Assembly (NCBI RefSeq): GCF_026248685.1
Contig: NZ_CP111036.1
Span: 2,170,001 to 2,234,000, forward strand
Direction of reading: 5' to 3'
Origin: Haladaptatus caseinilyticus
GTDB lineage: Archaea; Halobacteriota; Halobacteria; Halobacteriales; Haladaptataceae
DNA length: 64,000 nt
A program made the translations under genes and the position numbers. This document shows, piece after piece, positions 1 through 8,172 of this stretch. How positions within the stretch are numbered: the stretch's first letter is position 1; every line of letters starts with the position of its first letter. The notes under the pieces are model-generated. The model worked only from the letters and a program-made list of their open reading frames with translations, did not search any database and had not been told where the DNA came from.

Positions 1-167
1 GGGACATTCCCCTTCGTACCCGCTCGGACACGGCTACTGCCACGGTGACGACTGCCAAGGGGTGGTTTTCGAGCGGGACTTCCCTCCTCTGATTTCGCAC
101 CGAGCTTCGACCGCTGTTTTGCGTCGGTGCGGAAAGATCGAAGTCGATCGGGGGCATCTAGCATGGT

Positions 168-485
168 ATGCCAACCGTCCGATTTCGTGGAAGGGAAATA
201 GATTGTGACGAAGGTGCAGTGCTCCGGAACGTGCTCCTCGACGCGGGCGAGACGCCGCATAACGGCACTGCAGCATATCTGAACTGCCGCGGCAACGCGG
301 TCTGTGGAACGTGCGCCGTCGAACTGGACGGGGATGTGAGCGAGATGCGGACGATAGAGAAAAACCGTCTCTCGAAACCGCCGCACGATCTCGAATCCGT
401 GCTTCGACTCGCGTGTCAGACCCGTGTCCTCGGTGATGTGGACGTGAAAAAACACGACGGGTTTTGGGGGCAGAAAGTGGACTGA
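168..485 (+). CDS. Plant-type [2Fe-2S] ferredoxin
   Basis: A 105-residue soluble electron carrier. Seen: Cys40, Cys46 and Cys49 (NCRGNAVCGTC) followed by Cys83 (LACQ), the usual four ligands of a plant-type [2Fe-2S] cluster, in a protein close to the normal family length. The ligand loop is one residue longer than the commonest CX4CX2C form. It lacks the long acidic N-terminal insertion of the major haloarchaeal ferredoxin, so it is probably a secondary ferredoxin with an unknown redox partner. Its TGA overlaps the ATG of the next gene, so the two are likely translated together. Bases 1-167 upstream contain no gene I can support. Confidence 0.9.
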   Translation: MPTVRFRGREIDCDEGAVLRNVLLDAGETPHNGTAAYLNCRGNAVCGTCAVELDGDVSEMRTIEKNRLSKPPHDLESVLRLACQTRVLGDVDVKKHDGFWGQKVD

Positions 486-892
486 TGACCGAGGCAGTCG
501 ATCGAATCGTCGCGGAAGCGTCGAACTGGGATGGTATCGAGGCGGGGGAGCACCGATTCGGCGGCACCGAGTTCCGTCTCGGCCCGCGGGAAGTCGGTCA
601 CGTCCATCAGTGGGGGATTCTCGATATCGCGTTCCCACGGCGGGTGCGCGACCAGTTGGTAAGCGAAGGAAAAACCGGGCCGCATCATATCTATCCGGAG
701 TCGGGGTGGACGACGTTTCGAATCGAGGCGTCAGATGACGTGGACGATGCGCTCTGGCTGCTCCGGCTCTCGTATCTGAGTCACGCAAAATCCCTGCAAC
801 AATCGGGTGTCGGGGGCGCGCTATCGGATCTCGACGTGGACCGCGAACTCGCCGACCTCGAACCGGGTGCGGAACTGCAGGCGGTTCTGTAG
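485..892 (+). CDS. DUF5519 (luciferase-domain) family protein
   Basis: A 135-residue protein. The stretch GPREVGHVHQWG, followed by a segment rich in His, Pro and aromatic residues (GPHHIYPESGWTTF), matches my memory of the DUF5519 family, which databases label luciferase domain although no light-emitting activity is implied. I chose the ATG at 485 because it overlaps the ferredoxin stop (ATGA); an in-frame ATG at 464 lies inside the ferredoxin gene. The coupling suggests a shared role with the ferredoxin, but the biochemical function is unknown. Confidence 0.75.
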   Translation: MTEAVDRIVAEASNWDGIEAGEHRFGGTEFRLGPREVGHVHQWGILDIAFPRRVRDQLVSEGKTGPHHIYPESGWTTFRIEASDDVDDALWLLRLSYLSHAKSLQQSGVGGALSDLDVDRELADLEPGAELQAVL

Positions 893-895
893 CGG

Positions 896-1126
896 TTAGC
901 TCTCCGCCCAATCCGTCGCCTTCTCGACGGCGTCCGCCCTCGAATCGGTTTCCGCGACGGTTTCCCACTCGTCGGACGCCACGTCGTAGGAGTATACCGC
1001 GTACCCTTCGTTACGGTAGGTCAGGTTCTCGACGTACAGTTCCTCGCTGCCGTCGTCGGTGAGCCAGATTCGAATCTGTTTCCCCCCCTCCAAATCCTCC
1101 CGGCGTCGCCACCCTGCAATCGACAT
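896..1126 (-). CDS. Small conserved haloarchaeal protein, function unknown
   Basis: A 76-residue protein, converging on the DUF5519 gene with 3 bases between the stop codons. I start it at MSIAGWRRRED, because the 19 residues before that Met do not look haloarchaeal. It is acidic and shows a beta-rich pattern (IRIWLTDDG, LYVENLTYR, YAVYSYDV), with no cysteines, membrane segment or recognised motif. Its composition supports a real gene; no function can be assigned. Confidence 0.6.
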   Translation of the reverse strand: MSIAGWRRREDLEGGKQIRIWLTDDGSEELYVENLTYRNEGYAVYSYDVASDEWETVAETDSRADAVEKATDWAES

Positions 1127-1351
1127 TACGACGACCCCCGGTCGGTGACAGCCGACGGACGAAACGGACAGATGGTCATGCAATCCGTGACGACGCTGTC
1201 CGACTTGTACGTTGGGGTGGGGAAATCGTTCCTAAAATCATCACGAGTTTGACCACTCTCGTCGTGAACCGTCCCCGGTTCGGGTGGTTCGATCGAGCCG
1301 GTACTAAAAGCCAACTCGTGGTAGATGACGTGGACGGCGAAAGCAGCAGGT

Positions 1352-2341
1352 TCAGTGCCGATAATAGACGTTGCCCGAGACGACTACCGTTTCCGGGGAC
1401 GACCCACCCGGAAGCGTGCGCGATGGCCGACGGGCAGCGACGACGCCGCGTTTCAGCGTCGCCCACTTCAGCAGGACGAACCCGGCGACGATGACGAGGA
1501 AGCCGAGTATCGTGCTCTCGGTGATCGGTTCGCCGAGTAGCAGCCAGCCGAACAGGGTGGCGACGACCGGAACGACGTAGTTCACGAGATTTGCCTCGCT
1601 CGCACCGATTCGTTCCAACAGGTCGAAGTAGACGAAGTAGCCTGCGATGCTTGCGACGAGGGCGAGATATGCGAGCGAAGCGAGCGCGGACGGTGATGGC
1701 GACACGCTCGGAACGCCGCGGATCGCGGCGCTCGTCACGTGGAGGAAGAGAGCGCCGACGACCATCATCCACGTTTGTTGTGTTATCGTCGGGAGCGTCG
1801 TTCGGATCTTTTGGGTCAGCACCGATGCGATGGCGAAGACCAGTGCGGCGACGAACAGCAACCCGACGCCGACGGTTCCGCCGCCGAGAGAGGTCGGGTT
1901 TGCGACGACGATGACGCCGACCAACGCGATCAGTACGCCCCCGATTTGAAGGGGGCCGAATCGTTCGTTCGGCAACAGCGTAACCGCGAACAGCGGTGTG
2001 ACGACTGGTTTCAAGCTCAGGACGACGGCGGCGACGCCGCTCGTGACGTACTGTTGTCCGGTGAAGATAAGCGCGAGATAGAGGCCGAAGATGAACACAC
2101 CGCCGATGCCGACGAGGAGCCATTCGGGACGCGACGCTGGTCGCCATCGGTAATCGTCTTTCCGGGCAGCGAGTTCACCAACGACGGCTAGCATCACCAC
2201 GCTGGCAACGTCGTATCGAAGTGCCGCGAACAGCACGGGGGGAAAGCTTCGAAGCCCGGTTTCGATGGCGACGAACGATGATCCCCAGATGAACGACAGG
2301 AGAACGAATAGGACCGAATTCCGATAACGTGACAGATTCAT
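1352..2341 (-). CDS. EamA/DMT-superfamily transporter
   Basis: A 329-residue integral membrane protein with about ten hydrophobic segments in two repeats, the layout of the drug/metabolite transporter (EamA, RhaT-like) family. The first repeat opens with FIWGSSFVAIETGLRSFPP and the second ends near LLLGEPITESTILGFLVIVAGFVLL; both are typical EamA signatures. These proteins usually export amino acids or other metabolites, and the substrate cannot be read from sequence. The last 30 residues form a basic, Ser/Pro-rich cytoplasmic tail. It is divergent from the ThDP enzyme, with about 160 bases between them. Confidence 0.88.
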   Translation of the reverse strand: MNLSRYRNSVLFVLLSFIWGSSFVAIETGLRSFPPVLFAALRYDVASVVMLAVVGELAARKDDYRWRPASRPEWLLVGIGGVFIFGLYLALIFTGQQYVTSGVAAVVLSLKPVVTPLFAVTLLPNERFGPLQIGGVLIALVGVIVVANPTSLGGGTVGVGLLFVAALVFAIASVLTQKIRTTLPTITQQTWMMVVGALFLHVTSAAIRGVPSVSPSPSALASLAYLALVASIAGYFVYFDLLERIGASEANLVNYVVPVVATLFGWLLLGEPITESTILGFLVIVAGFVLLKWATLKRGVVAARRPSRTLPGGSSPETVVVSGNVYYRH

Positions 2342-2473
2342 GCGATTTCGTGGAACACTCCTTCGTGGTTGTGGAATACGGATAATAGCTTATCGTACTT
2401 CAAAATTCTCGGAACCGGGATACCAATTCACAAAGACACACGCATCAAATATGATGACAAACACGCCCGGAAA

Positions 2474-2481
2474 CGGTTTAT
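2474..2481 (+). promoter_or_regulatory. TATA-like element of the ThDP enzyme gene
   Basis: CGGTTTAT lies 23-30 bases before the ATG at 2504, the spacing of an archaeal TATA box for a leaderless mRNA. It supports the start at 2504 over the in-frame upstream start at 2369. Confidence 0.5.
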
Positions 2482-2503
2482 CGTCTCGCGTTTAGTCGTC
2501 GGT

Positions 2504-4207
2504 ATGGCAGCTATCCGCACGGGGGCCGATGTGTTCACCGAGACCCTCGAGTCCTACGGCGTTCGATACGTCTTCGGCAACCCCGGGACGACGGAACTTC
2601 CCGTCATGCGCGCATTGGGCGACAGCGAGTTGGAGTACGTCCTCGCACCGCACGAAGACATCGCGGTCGGGATGGCCGCTGGTTACGCCAGTACCAGGCA
2701 GTACGATGCCCGGAAAGGGGGATGTCCCGTCGGCGTCGTCAACCTCCACGTCGCACCGGGTGTCGCTCACGGTCTCGGGAACCTCTACGGCGCGTCGGTA
2801 ACGGGGGCACCGGTCGTCGTGACGGCAGGAGCGCACAGCCTCGATTTCCGCCACGAGGAACCGATTCTCTCGGGAGACCTGCTCGCCATGACCGACCAGT
2901 TCACCAAGTGGAGCGCGGAAGTCACCGACGTTTCGACGCTCCCGGCGATGCTCAGGCGGGCGTTTCGCGTGGCCCAGACGCCGCCGACCGGCCCGGTGTT
3001 TCTCTCCCTCCCGCTGGACGTGATGATGGCCGAAACGGATGTCGAACCCGAGCGAATCGGTCGGATTCAGAACGCCGGTGCTGGCGACCCCACGGCGGTC
3101 GCTGAGGCCGCCACGGTGCTCACCGACGCGGATGACCCGGTGCTCGTCGTCGGCGACCACATCCCTCGACACGGTGCGTATTCGGACACCAACCCGATCG
3201 ACGCGGCGGTTCGACTCGCGGAGGCAACCGGGGCGCGCGTCCACGCTGAAATTCTCACCTGCGAGGTCTCGTTCCCGGGGACACACGACCAATGGGTCTC
3301 ACACATTCCGCCGGACGAAGACCTCGCGTCGGCAGTGATGAACAGCGATACGGTCGTTTTCGCCGGGTGTTCGACGAACACGACGCTTACCCGCCACGAA
3401 CGCGACCTCGTTCCCGACCACGCGACCATCCTCGACCTGAACGATGATCCGTGGCAGGTCGGGAAGAACACGCCCGCAGACGTTGCGATAACGGGCGATC
3501 TCGGGCTCGTCATGGACGAAATCGCGGAACAGGTCGAACTCGCCGCCGACGAGCTGGACGGCCGATTGGAGCGCGTCGAGCAGTTCAAAACCCTCGTACA
3601 GCAAAAACTGGCCGAAGGTGGCGAAGACGCGGAAGACGGATCGAGGCGCGACGATGCTCGCGCCTCGAAAGCCGAACTCGTAGACTCCCTGCGAGCCACC
3701 GTTCCGGATCCCTACATCGTGGACGAGGGCGTTACCGCGAAGTACGCCATGCTCACGCGCTGGCCCTTCGAACGCGAAGGCTACATCTCGAACAAGGGCG
3801 GCGGGCTGGGCTACGGCCTACCCGCCGCGGTCGGCGCCGGAATGGCCGAGGCCGAGAAAGACGACCCTCGACAGGTTATCGGCTTCATCGGCGACGGGTC
3901 GTACCTTTACTATCCACACTCGCTCTACTCCGCGGCCCGGTACGACGTGGATTTGACCGTCGTCGTCTCCGACAACCGTGACTATCGCATACTAAAGGAC
4001 AACACCATCAAACTGTTCGGTGGCGAGGACGAGGATCACGAGTTCGTCGGCATGGATTTCGACCCTCCGGTCGATATCCCGAAAAACGCCGAAAGTCACG
4101 GTGCAAGTGGCTATCTCGTCGAATCAGCCGACGATATCGGAGACGCGCTCGAAACCGCACTCGCGGAGGACGGGCCAAGCGTCGTGGATGTACTCGTTCA
4201 CGACTGA
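2504..4207 (+). CDS. Thiamine diphosphate-dependent enzyme (acetolactate synthase/benzoylformate decarboxylase type)
   Basis: A 567-residue three-domain ThDP enzyme. The N-terminal Pyr domain has GNPGTTELP followed by PHEDIAVGMAAGYA with the likely catalytic Glu51. A central FAD/Rossmann-like domain follows. The C-terminal PP domain contains GDGSYLYYPHS and, about 30 residues on, SDNRDY, the Mg/ThDP-binding motif. The family makes or breaks C-C bonds next to a carbonyl (2-oxoacid decarboxylases, acetolactate synthases). No small ALS subunit or ilvC lies nearby, so branched-chain amino-acid synthesis is not supported; a 2-oxoacid decarboxylase is as likely. About 60 charged residues in the linker (EDAEDGSRRDDARASKAE) are typical of halophiles. 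Confidence 0.88.
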   Translation: MAAIRTGADVFTETLESYGVRYVFGNPGTTELPVMRALGDSELEYVLAPHEDIAVGMAAGYASTRQYDARKGGCPVGVVNLHVAPGVAHGLGNLYGASVTGAPVVVTAGAHSLDFRHEEPILSGDLLAMTDQFTKWSAEVTDVSTLPAMLRRAFRVAQTPPTGPVFLSLPLDVMMAETDVEPERIGRIQNAGAGDPTAVAEAATVLTDADDPVLVVGDHIPRHGAYSDTNPIDAAVRLAEATGARVHAEILTCEVSFPGTHDQWVSHIPPDEDLASAVMNSDTVVFAGCSTNTTLTRHERDLVPDHATILDLNDDPWQVGKNTPADVAITGDLGLVMDEIAEQVELAADELDGRLERVEQFKTLVQQKLAEGGEDAEDGSRRDDARASKAELVDSLRATVPDPYIVDEGVTAKYAMLTRWPFEREGYISNKGGGLGYGLPAAVGAGMAEAEKDDPRQVIGFIGDGSYLYYPHSLYSAARYDVDLTVVVSDNRDYRILKDNTIKLFGGEDEDHEFVGMDFDPPVDIPKNAESHGASGYLVESADDIGDALETALAEDGPSVVDVLVHD

Positions 4208-4210
4208 AAC

Positions 4211-4849
4211 TCAGCGGGGAGAACGCGCCGACCGTTTTTCGTCGCCCCGAAACACCCGAAGCGTATCGCGTTCCAACTCCTCGGACTCGGCTTCGTCGAA
4301 GCCGAACTCGGTGAACACATCGCACCAGTTTCGGTAGTAGAGCGGAAACTCGTCGTTGACGTAGCTCACGTCGATTTCGTCCGACTCGTCGTCTTCGCCT
4401 TCGTTTTCCACCGTGATGAGCAGGTCGTCCGTAATCCGGGCGATTTCCGCGAACACCCGCTCGTCGTCGGGATGGAGATGTTGGAGCGTTTCGACCGAGA
4501 ACACGACGTCGAACTGCCCATCATCGAAATCGCCGACGACGTTCTCTATCGCGTCGTGGTAGAACGTCCCCCGTTCGGCGAGGTCCGGATAGGTTTCGGC
4601 CATCACGTCGAACGCCTCGCCGTTGATTTCGATGCCGTGGAGGTTTTCGTAGCCGTTGTCGAGAAGGTGGGAGAGATGTCTGCCCGAACTACATCCGAGT
4701 TCCAAGATGGCCGTGTTCGAACCGAAACGGGAGTCGAGGCGAGCGCATATCGATTCGCTCGTCTCGTTCGGTCCGTAGTAGGCGTAGTAGTCCGGCGAGT
4801 ACTCCCCCGACCGCTCTGCCCATCGGTTTCGGACTTCGTTCGGATCCAT
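4211..4849 (-). CDS. Class I SAM-dependent methyltransferase
   Basis: A 212-residue protein with a Rossmann-fold methyltransferase core: motif I ILELGCSSGRHLSHL, an acidic residue ending the second strand (LHGIEING), then FDVVFSVETLQHL as motif IV. This is the Methyltransf_11/25 layout. The stretch VENEGEDDESDEIDVSYVNDE before the C-terminal strand is unusually acidic and may form a lid. It converges on the ThDP gene with only three bases between stop codons. The substrate is unknown. Confidence 0.85.
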   Translation of the reverse strand: MDPNEVRNRWAERSGEYSPDYYAYYGPNETSESICARLDSRFGSNTAILELGCSSGRHLSHLLDNGYENLHGIEINGEAFDVMAETYPDLAERGTFYHDAIENVVGDFDDGQFDVVFSVETLQHLHPDDERVFAEIARITDDLLITVENEGEDDESDEIDVSYVNDEFPLYYRNWCDVFTEFGFDEAESEELERDTLRVFRGDEKRSARSPR

Positions 4850-4989
4850 TCATTCCGCTACGAGTCGTGACCGTAAAGTCCCGGTGGTCGACCGGTTCGC
4901 AACGCTCGATCGAAGTGGTCGAACTCGATGGCAGTCGATTTGTCGCGGAACCAGCGTTAACTGGCTGGACGTTGAACGTCAGGGCGCAC

Positions 4990-5094
4990 ATGTCGAACCT
5001 CCTTCTGTGTCCGGAATGCGGTTGGACTGGGTCGAAAAACGACGGAAGCGCGGAGACGATCTGTCCGGCGTGTGGTGCCGACATCGAGACGTAG
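4990..5094 (+). CDS. CPxCG zinc-ribbon mini-protein
   Basis: A 34-residue protein with two zinc knuckles, Cys7/Cys10 (CPECG) and Cys25/Cys28 (CPACG), so a single-zinc ribbon is expected. Haloarchaea encode many such CPxCG micro-proteins, some with regulatory effects on biofilm or swarming. An in-frame upstream ATG at 4867 would give 75 residues, but the added segment lacks features, so I prefer the internal ATG. It lies between the divergent methyltransferase and the convergent oxidase gene, so is probably transcribed alone. Confidence 0.65.
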   Translation: MSNLLLCPECGWTGSKNDGSAETICPACGADIET

Positions 5095-5112
5095 ACGCCG
5101 ACGAGTCGGGGT

Positions 5113-6522
5113 TCAGTTTCGAATCCGCCCGCCACCCATCGTCTCCGGAAACAGTTTCCCGGGATTCAGCGTATCGTTCGGGTCGAGTGCTCGTTTTATC
5201 CGGCGCATCGCTTCCACGCTTTGTTCGCCGTGTTCACGTTCGAGATACTCGCGTTTTCCGCGGCCGATTCCGTGTTCACCCGTGCAGGTACCGCCGACCG
5301 CGATCGCGTTTTCGACGATTTCCGTCTGCACCCGTCGAGCGCGTTCGACCTGGTCGTCGTCCGATTCGTTCACCAACACGGAATAATGGAGGTTGCCGTC
5401 CCCGGCGTGACCGAAACAGGGAATCAGCAGGTCGTGTTCGTCCCCCAACCGGTGAACGAGACGAACCATCTCCGGATAGCGGCTGATGGGTACCGTCACG
5501 TCGCCGGAATGGAGGGGCGAAAGGTCCGTATCGAATGCTTGTACGGCGAACGCGAGTTCCCGACGGGCCTGCCACAGGTCGTCCATCTCGTCACCCGCAG
5601 CGATTTCGAATCGCGTGATGTCGTGTGCCTCGAACACCGAGCGACAGAAGTCGATTTCCGCTTCGATGCCGTGGTTCGCGTGGAACTCCACGAACACCAT
5701 CGGGGCGTCCGGAAGTGACGATCCAGTGTAGGCGTTCGCCATCGCCGCGCTCGTCCCATCGACGAGTTCTATTTTCGCGACGTCCACCCCGGAACGAACG
5801 GCGTCGGATACCGCCTCCACCGCATCCGAGAGGGTTTCGAAGATAGCACGACCACCGCGAACCTGTTCCGGTAGTCCAGCGAGTTCGAGCGTCGCTCGCG
5901 TAACGACTGCCAGCGTCCCCTCACTCCCGACGATGAGGTCTTTCAGATTGTACCCGCTGGACGTTTTTACCGCCTTGCTCCCCGCCGTGATAACCGATCC
6001 GTCGGCCAGCACTGCTTCGAGTTCCAGTACCCAATCGCTTACCTCGCCGTATCGGACGGTCTTCATCCCGCTGGCGTCGTTCGCTATCATCCCACCGATC
6101 GTGGAGATGTCGCCCGACGACGGCAGTGGCGGAAAAAACAACCCGTGCTTCGCCACCGTTTCGTCCACGGTCGTTCCAAAAACACCGGGTTCGACATCGA
6201 TCTGGAGGTCGTCGGGGCGGACGTCGAGTACGTCGACCATCCGCGTCATATCGAGGCTGATTCCGCCGCGCGACGGTGTCGCGTTCCCTTCGAGGCTCGT
6301 CCCCGCGGCGTAGGGCGTCACCGGAACTCCTTGCTCGTCCGCACTCCGCAACGCCGTTGCTACATCCGCAGTCGATTCGGGCCAGATAACTGCGTCCGGG
6401 CGGACGTACTCGTGCTCCGGTGTCCCCCAGTCGCCGGACCGTTCCGTCCGATGGGAATCGCCGAACGAGATTTGGTCCGCATCGAGTGAACAGTCGTGGA
6501 GAAACGAACAGTCATATGTCAT
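5113..6522 (-). CDS. FAD-linked oxidase, glycolate/D-lactate dehydrogenase (GlcD) type
   Basis: A 469-residue flavoprotein of the VAO/PCMH family. The FAD-binding half has PVTPYAAGTSLEGNATP and GMIANDASGMKTVRYG; the C-terminal FAD-linked oxidase cap has CFGHAGDGNLHYS and GGTCTGEHGIGRGKREYL, the family signature. It probably oxidises a 2-hydroxyacid such as D-lactate or glycolate to the 2-oxoacid. Unlike GlpC- or GlcF-fused relatives there is no Fe-S domain and no partner gene next to it. The start at MTYDCSF (6522) agrees with a TATA-like element about 27 bases upstream; the 26 residues before it look non-coding. Confidence 0.9.
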   Translation of the reverse strand: MTYDCSFLHDCSLDADQISFGDSHRTERSGDWGTPEHEYVRPDAVIWPESTADVATALRSADEQGVPVTPYAAGTSLEGNATPSRGGISLDMTRMVDVLDVRPDDLQIDVEPGVFGTTVDETVAKHGLFFPPLPSSGDISTIGGMIANDASGMKTVRYGEVSDWVLELEAVLADGSVITAGSKAVKTSSGYNLKDLIVGSEGTLAVVTRATLELAGLPEQVRGGRAIFETLSDAVEAVSDAVRSGVDVAKIELVDGTSAAMANAYTGSSLPDAPMVFVEFHANHGIEAEIDFCRSVFEAHDITRFEIAAGDEMDDLWQARRELAFAVQAFDTDLSPLHSGDVTVPISRYPEMVRLVHRLGDEHDLLIPCFGHAGDGNLHYSVLVNESDDDQVERARRVQTEIVENAIAVGGTCTGEHGIGRGKREYLEREHGEQSVEAMRRIKRALDPNDTLNPGKLFPETMGGGRIRN

Positions 6523-6544
6523 GCGATACCACACGACGCACTGT

Positions 6545-6554
6545 GGAATAAATC
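6545..6554 (-). promoter_or_regulatory. TATA-like element of the FAD-linked oxidase
   Basis: On the minus strand GATTTATTCC lies 23-32 bases before the ATG at 6522, a good haloarchaeal TATA position for a leaderless transcript. Confidence 0.45.
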
Positions 6555-6621
6555 TGTTCGAACCGCTTCGTTTTCGAATCGAAAATACGTGGGGGTTCAC
6601 AGCATCCGGTCGTCGGTGGCG

Positions 6622-7311
6622 CTAACCCGGTATCCATCCCGCTTCGATTTCCACGCGCCGACCATCCAGCACCGAAAACCGTTCATCACGTCGCTGTTCG
6701 AGCCAGTACAGCAGTCGTTCCGCCCAAACGAGTTTTCGACGCTTCATCTCGTCCACGGCCGGGTCGTCGAAATCCCATCCGAGGAAGACGAGTTCGTCGG
6801 CCCCGAAATGATCGGCGAGGAACGCGGCTCGGTCCCCATCCGTGAACCCGCCGAAGTTTTCGACCGGGCCGTGTGGTTCTGCCTGCGTCGTGGCCAACAC
6901 GTAGTTCGTGTCGAACGTCGGGACCAGAGTACGGATGGCAGGGATGTTGTCCCCGTGGGCGTGTGCCACAACTGGTATCCCCCGTTCGGTCAGTTTACGG
7001 GCTGTCCCCGGGTTCTTATCGAGGTCGGTAACCATGCAGTCCACGCCGATTCCAGCGGTAAGGAGCACGTCCGTCGCAGTCGATGCTGCCAGCACCACAT
7101 TCGCGGCTCTTGCCTTGTCGAGCTCGGCTTCGAGCGACGGTCCGGCACCGGCGACTGCCACCGTCGCTCCCGAAAGTCCATCGAACCGTGCGCTGTCGAA
7201 CGGTTCCGCAAGATCGGCAAGCACGTCACGGGCGTGCTCGTCGCGCGCCCGTGAGAACCCGAAATCCCTGCAGATCTCGGAGTACACCGGTTCCCAATCG
7301 ACGAAGTTCAT
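6622..7311 (-). CDS. mptE: 6-hydroxymethyl-7,8-dihydropterin pyrophosphokinase MptE
   Basis: A 229-residue DUF115-family enzyme. MptE is the archaeal replacement for bacterial FolK; it transfers pyrophosphate from ATP to 6-hydroxymethyl-dihydropterin, giving the substrate of dihydropteroate synthase. Seen: the nucleotide-binding GAGPSL (55-60), VTDLD (94-98), and HAHGDN (117-122), then FLGWDFDDP near the end. It lies 6 bases after folP on the same strand, the expected order for consecutive folate/pterin steps. The pairing strongly supports the assignment. Confidence 0.9.
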   Translation of the reverse strand: MNFVDWEPVYSEICRDFGFSRARDEHARDVLADLAEPFDSARFDGLSGATVAVAGAGPSLEAELDKARAANVVLAASTATDVLLTAGIGVDCMVTDLDKNPGTARKLTERGIPVVAHAHGDNIPAIRTLVPTFDTNYVLATTQAEPHGPVENFGGFTDGDRAAFLADHFGADELVFLGWDFDDPAVDEMKRRKLVWAERLLYWLEQRRDERFSVLDGRRVEIEAGWIPG

Positions 7312-7317
7312 GTGATT

Positions 7318-8133
7318 TTACTCGCTCTTGCAGCCGAATTCGTCTCCGATCAGCGCGGCATCGAGCGTCTCCGCCACGTCGTGCGTTCGAATCACGTTTG
7401 CACCGCGTTCGACCGCCAACGCCGTTGCCGCGAGACTCGCTGGTAGGCGGTCGTCGGTATCCCTGCCGACGACTTCCCCGAGGAAGTTCTTCCGATTGAT
7501 GGAGACGAGGATGGGGCGCTCGAGCGCCTGAAACTCCGCGAGTCGGTCGAACGTTTCCCGGTCGTCTGCCAGCGTCTTCGCTTCGCTCCAACCGCCGAAT
7601 GCCGGGTCGAGAATCGTCTTGTCGGTGAGCGGTTCGCGTGCCAGTGCGTCGTAAATATCGTCCACGCGCTCTATCGCACCCGGGCGTTGCAAATCAGGAG
7701 GGCTCGCCATCTTCACGACGGCCGCATCGTGGCGCTCACAGACCGACGCCATCTCCGGGTCGGCGAAACCACAGATGTCGTTTACCATGTCGAACCCACG
7801 CGAGAGCGCTTCATCGGCGACTTCGGCGTACCGCGTTTCGATGGAGAACACCGCGTCGCCCGCTCGTTCGATCGTATCGAGTGCGACGTCCAAACGGTCG
7901 AGTTCCGCTTCGGCGCTGAGCACTTCGAACCGTTTGTTCGCCGATTCGAGGCCGACGTCGATGATATCCGCACCCTCCTCGATGAGTTTCGAATCGACGT
8001 ACTCTGCGGCGGCGTCCGGGTCGTCGTAGACACTCGGGTCGTAGGGCGACTCCTCGCTGACGTTCAACACGCCCATGATACGAGGCGGATGCGCCGGTCC
8101 GATACCCAACCCTCCTGCGGAGACATTCTGCAT
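7318..8133 (-). CDS. folP: Dihydropteroate synthase (divergent, archaeal type)
   Basis: A 271-residue TIM-barrel pterin-binding protein. It condenses hydroxymethyl-dihydropterin pyrophosphate with p-aminobenzoate. The N-terminal motif reads IMGVLNVSEESPYD instead of the bacterial N-x-T-P-D-S-F, and the next loop is DVGLESANKR instead of the usual Gly-Glu-Ser-x-x-Pro-Gly. MVNDICGF, KTILDPAFGGW and SINRKNFLGE keep the rest of the family pattern. The missing loop residues leave room for a different aryl-amine acceptor. A TATA-like element 22-32 bases upstream supports the start at MQNVSAGG. Confidence 0.85.
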   Translation of the reverse strand: MQNVSAGGLGIGPAHPPRIMGVLNVSEESPYDPSVYDDPDAAAEYVDSKLIEEGADIIDVGLESANKRFEVLSAEAELDRLDVALDTIERAGDAVFSIETRYAEVADEALSRGFDMVNDICGFADPEMASVCERHDAAVVKMASPPDLQRPGAIERVDDIYDALAREPLTDKTILDPAFGGWSEAKTLADDRETFDRLAEFQALERPILVSINRKNFLGEVVGRDTDDRLPASLAATALAVERGANVIRTHDVAETLDAALIGDEFGCKSE

Positions 8134-8154
8134 ACTCGAATGAGGGAAGTGGAA

Positions 8155-8165
8155 GAATAAAAATC
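8155..8165 (-). promoter_or_regulatory. TATA-like element of the folP-mptE operon
   Basis: On the minus strand GATTTTTATTC lies 22-32 bases before the folP ATG. It falls between the folP start and the stop of the upstream CHAT gene, so the pterin operon has its own promoter. Confidence 0.5.
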
Positions 8166-8172
8166 GGCCCTT

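Noticed and set aside
1-167. Open stretches at the left edge that could be the end of a gene
   Set aside because: One plus-strand frame stays open into the ferredoxin gene and then stops, with no recognisable product; a minus-strand frame across 34-567 is antisense to real genes.
1176-2147. 323-codon minus-strand frame overlapping the EamA gene
   Set aside because: It is Arg-rich and is a shifted-frame shadow of the transporter, typical of high-GC DNA.
5276-5575. Arg-rich minus-strand frame within the FAD oxidase
   Set aside because: Shadow frame of the real oxidase; no start signal or family.
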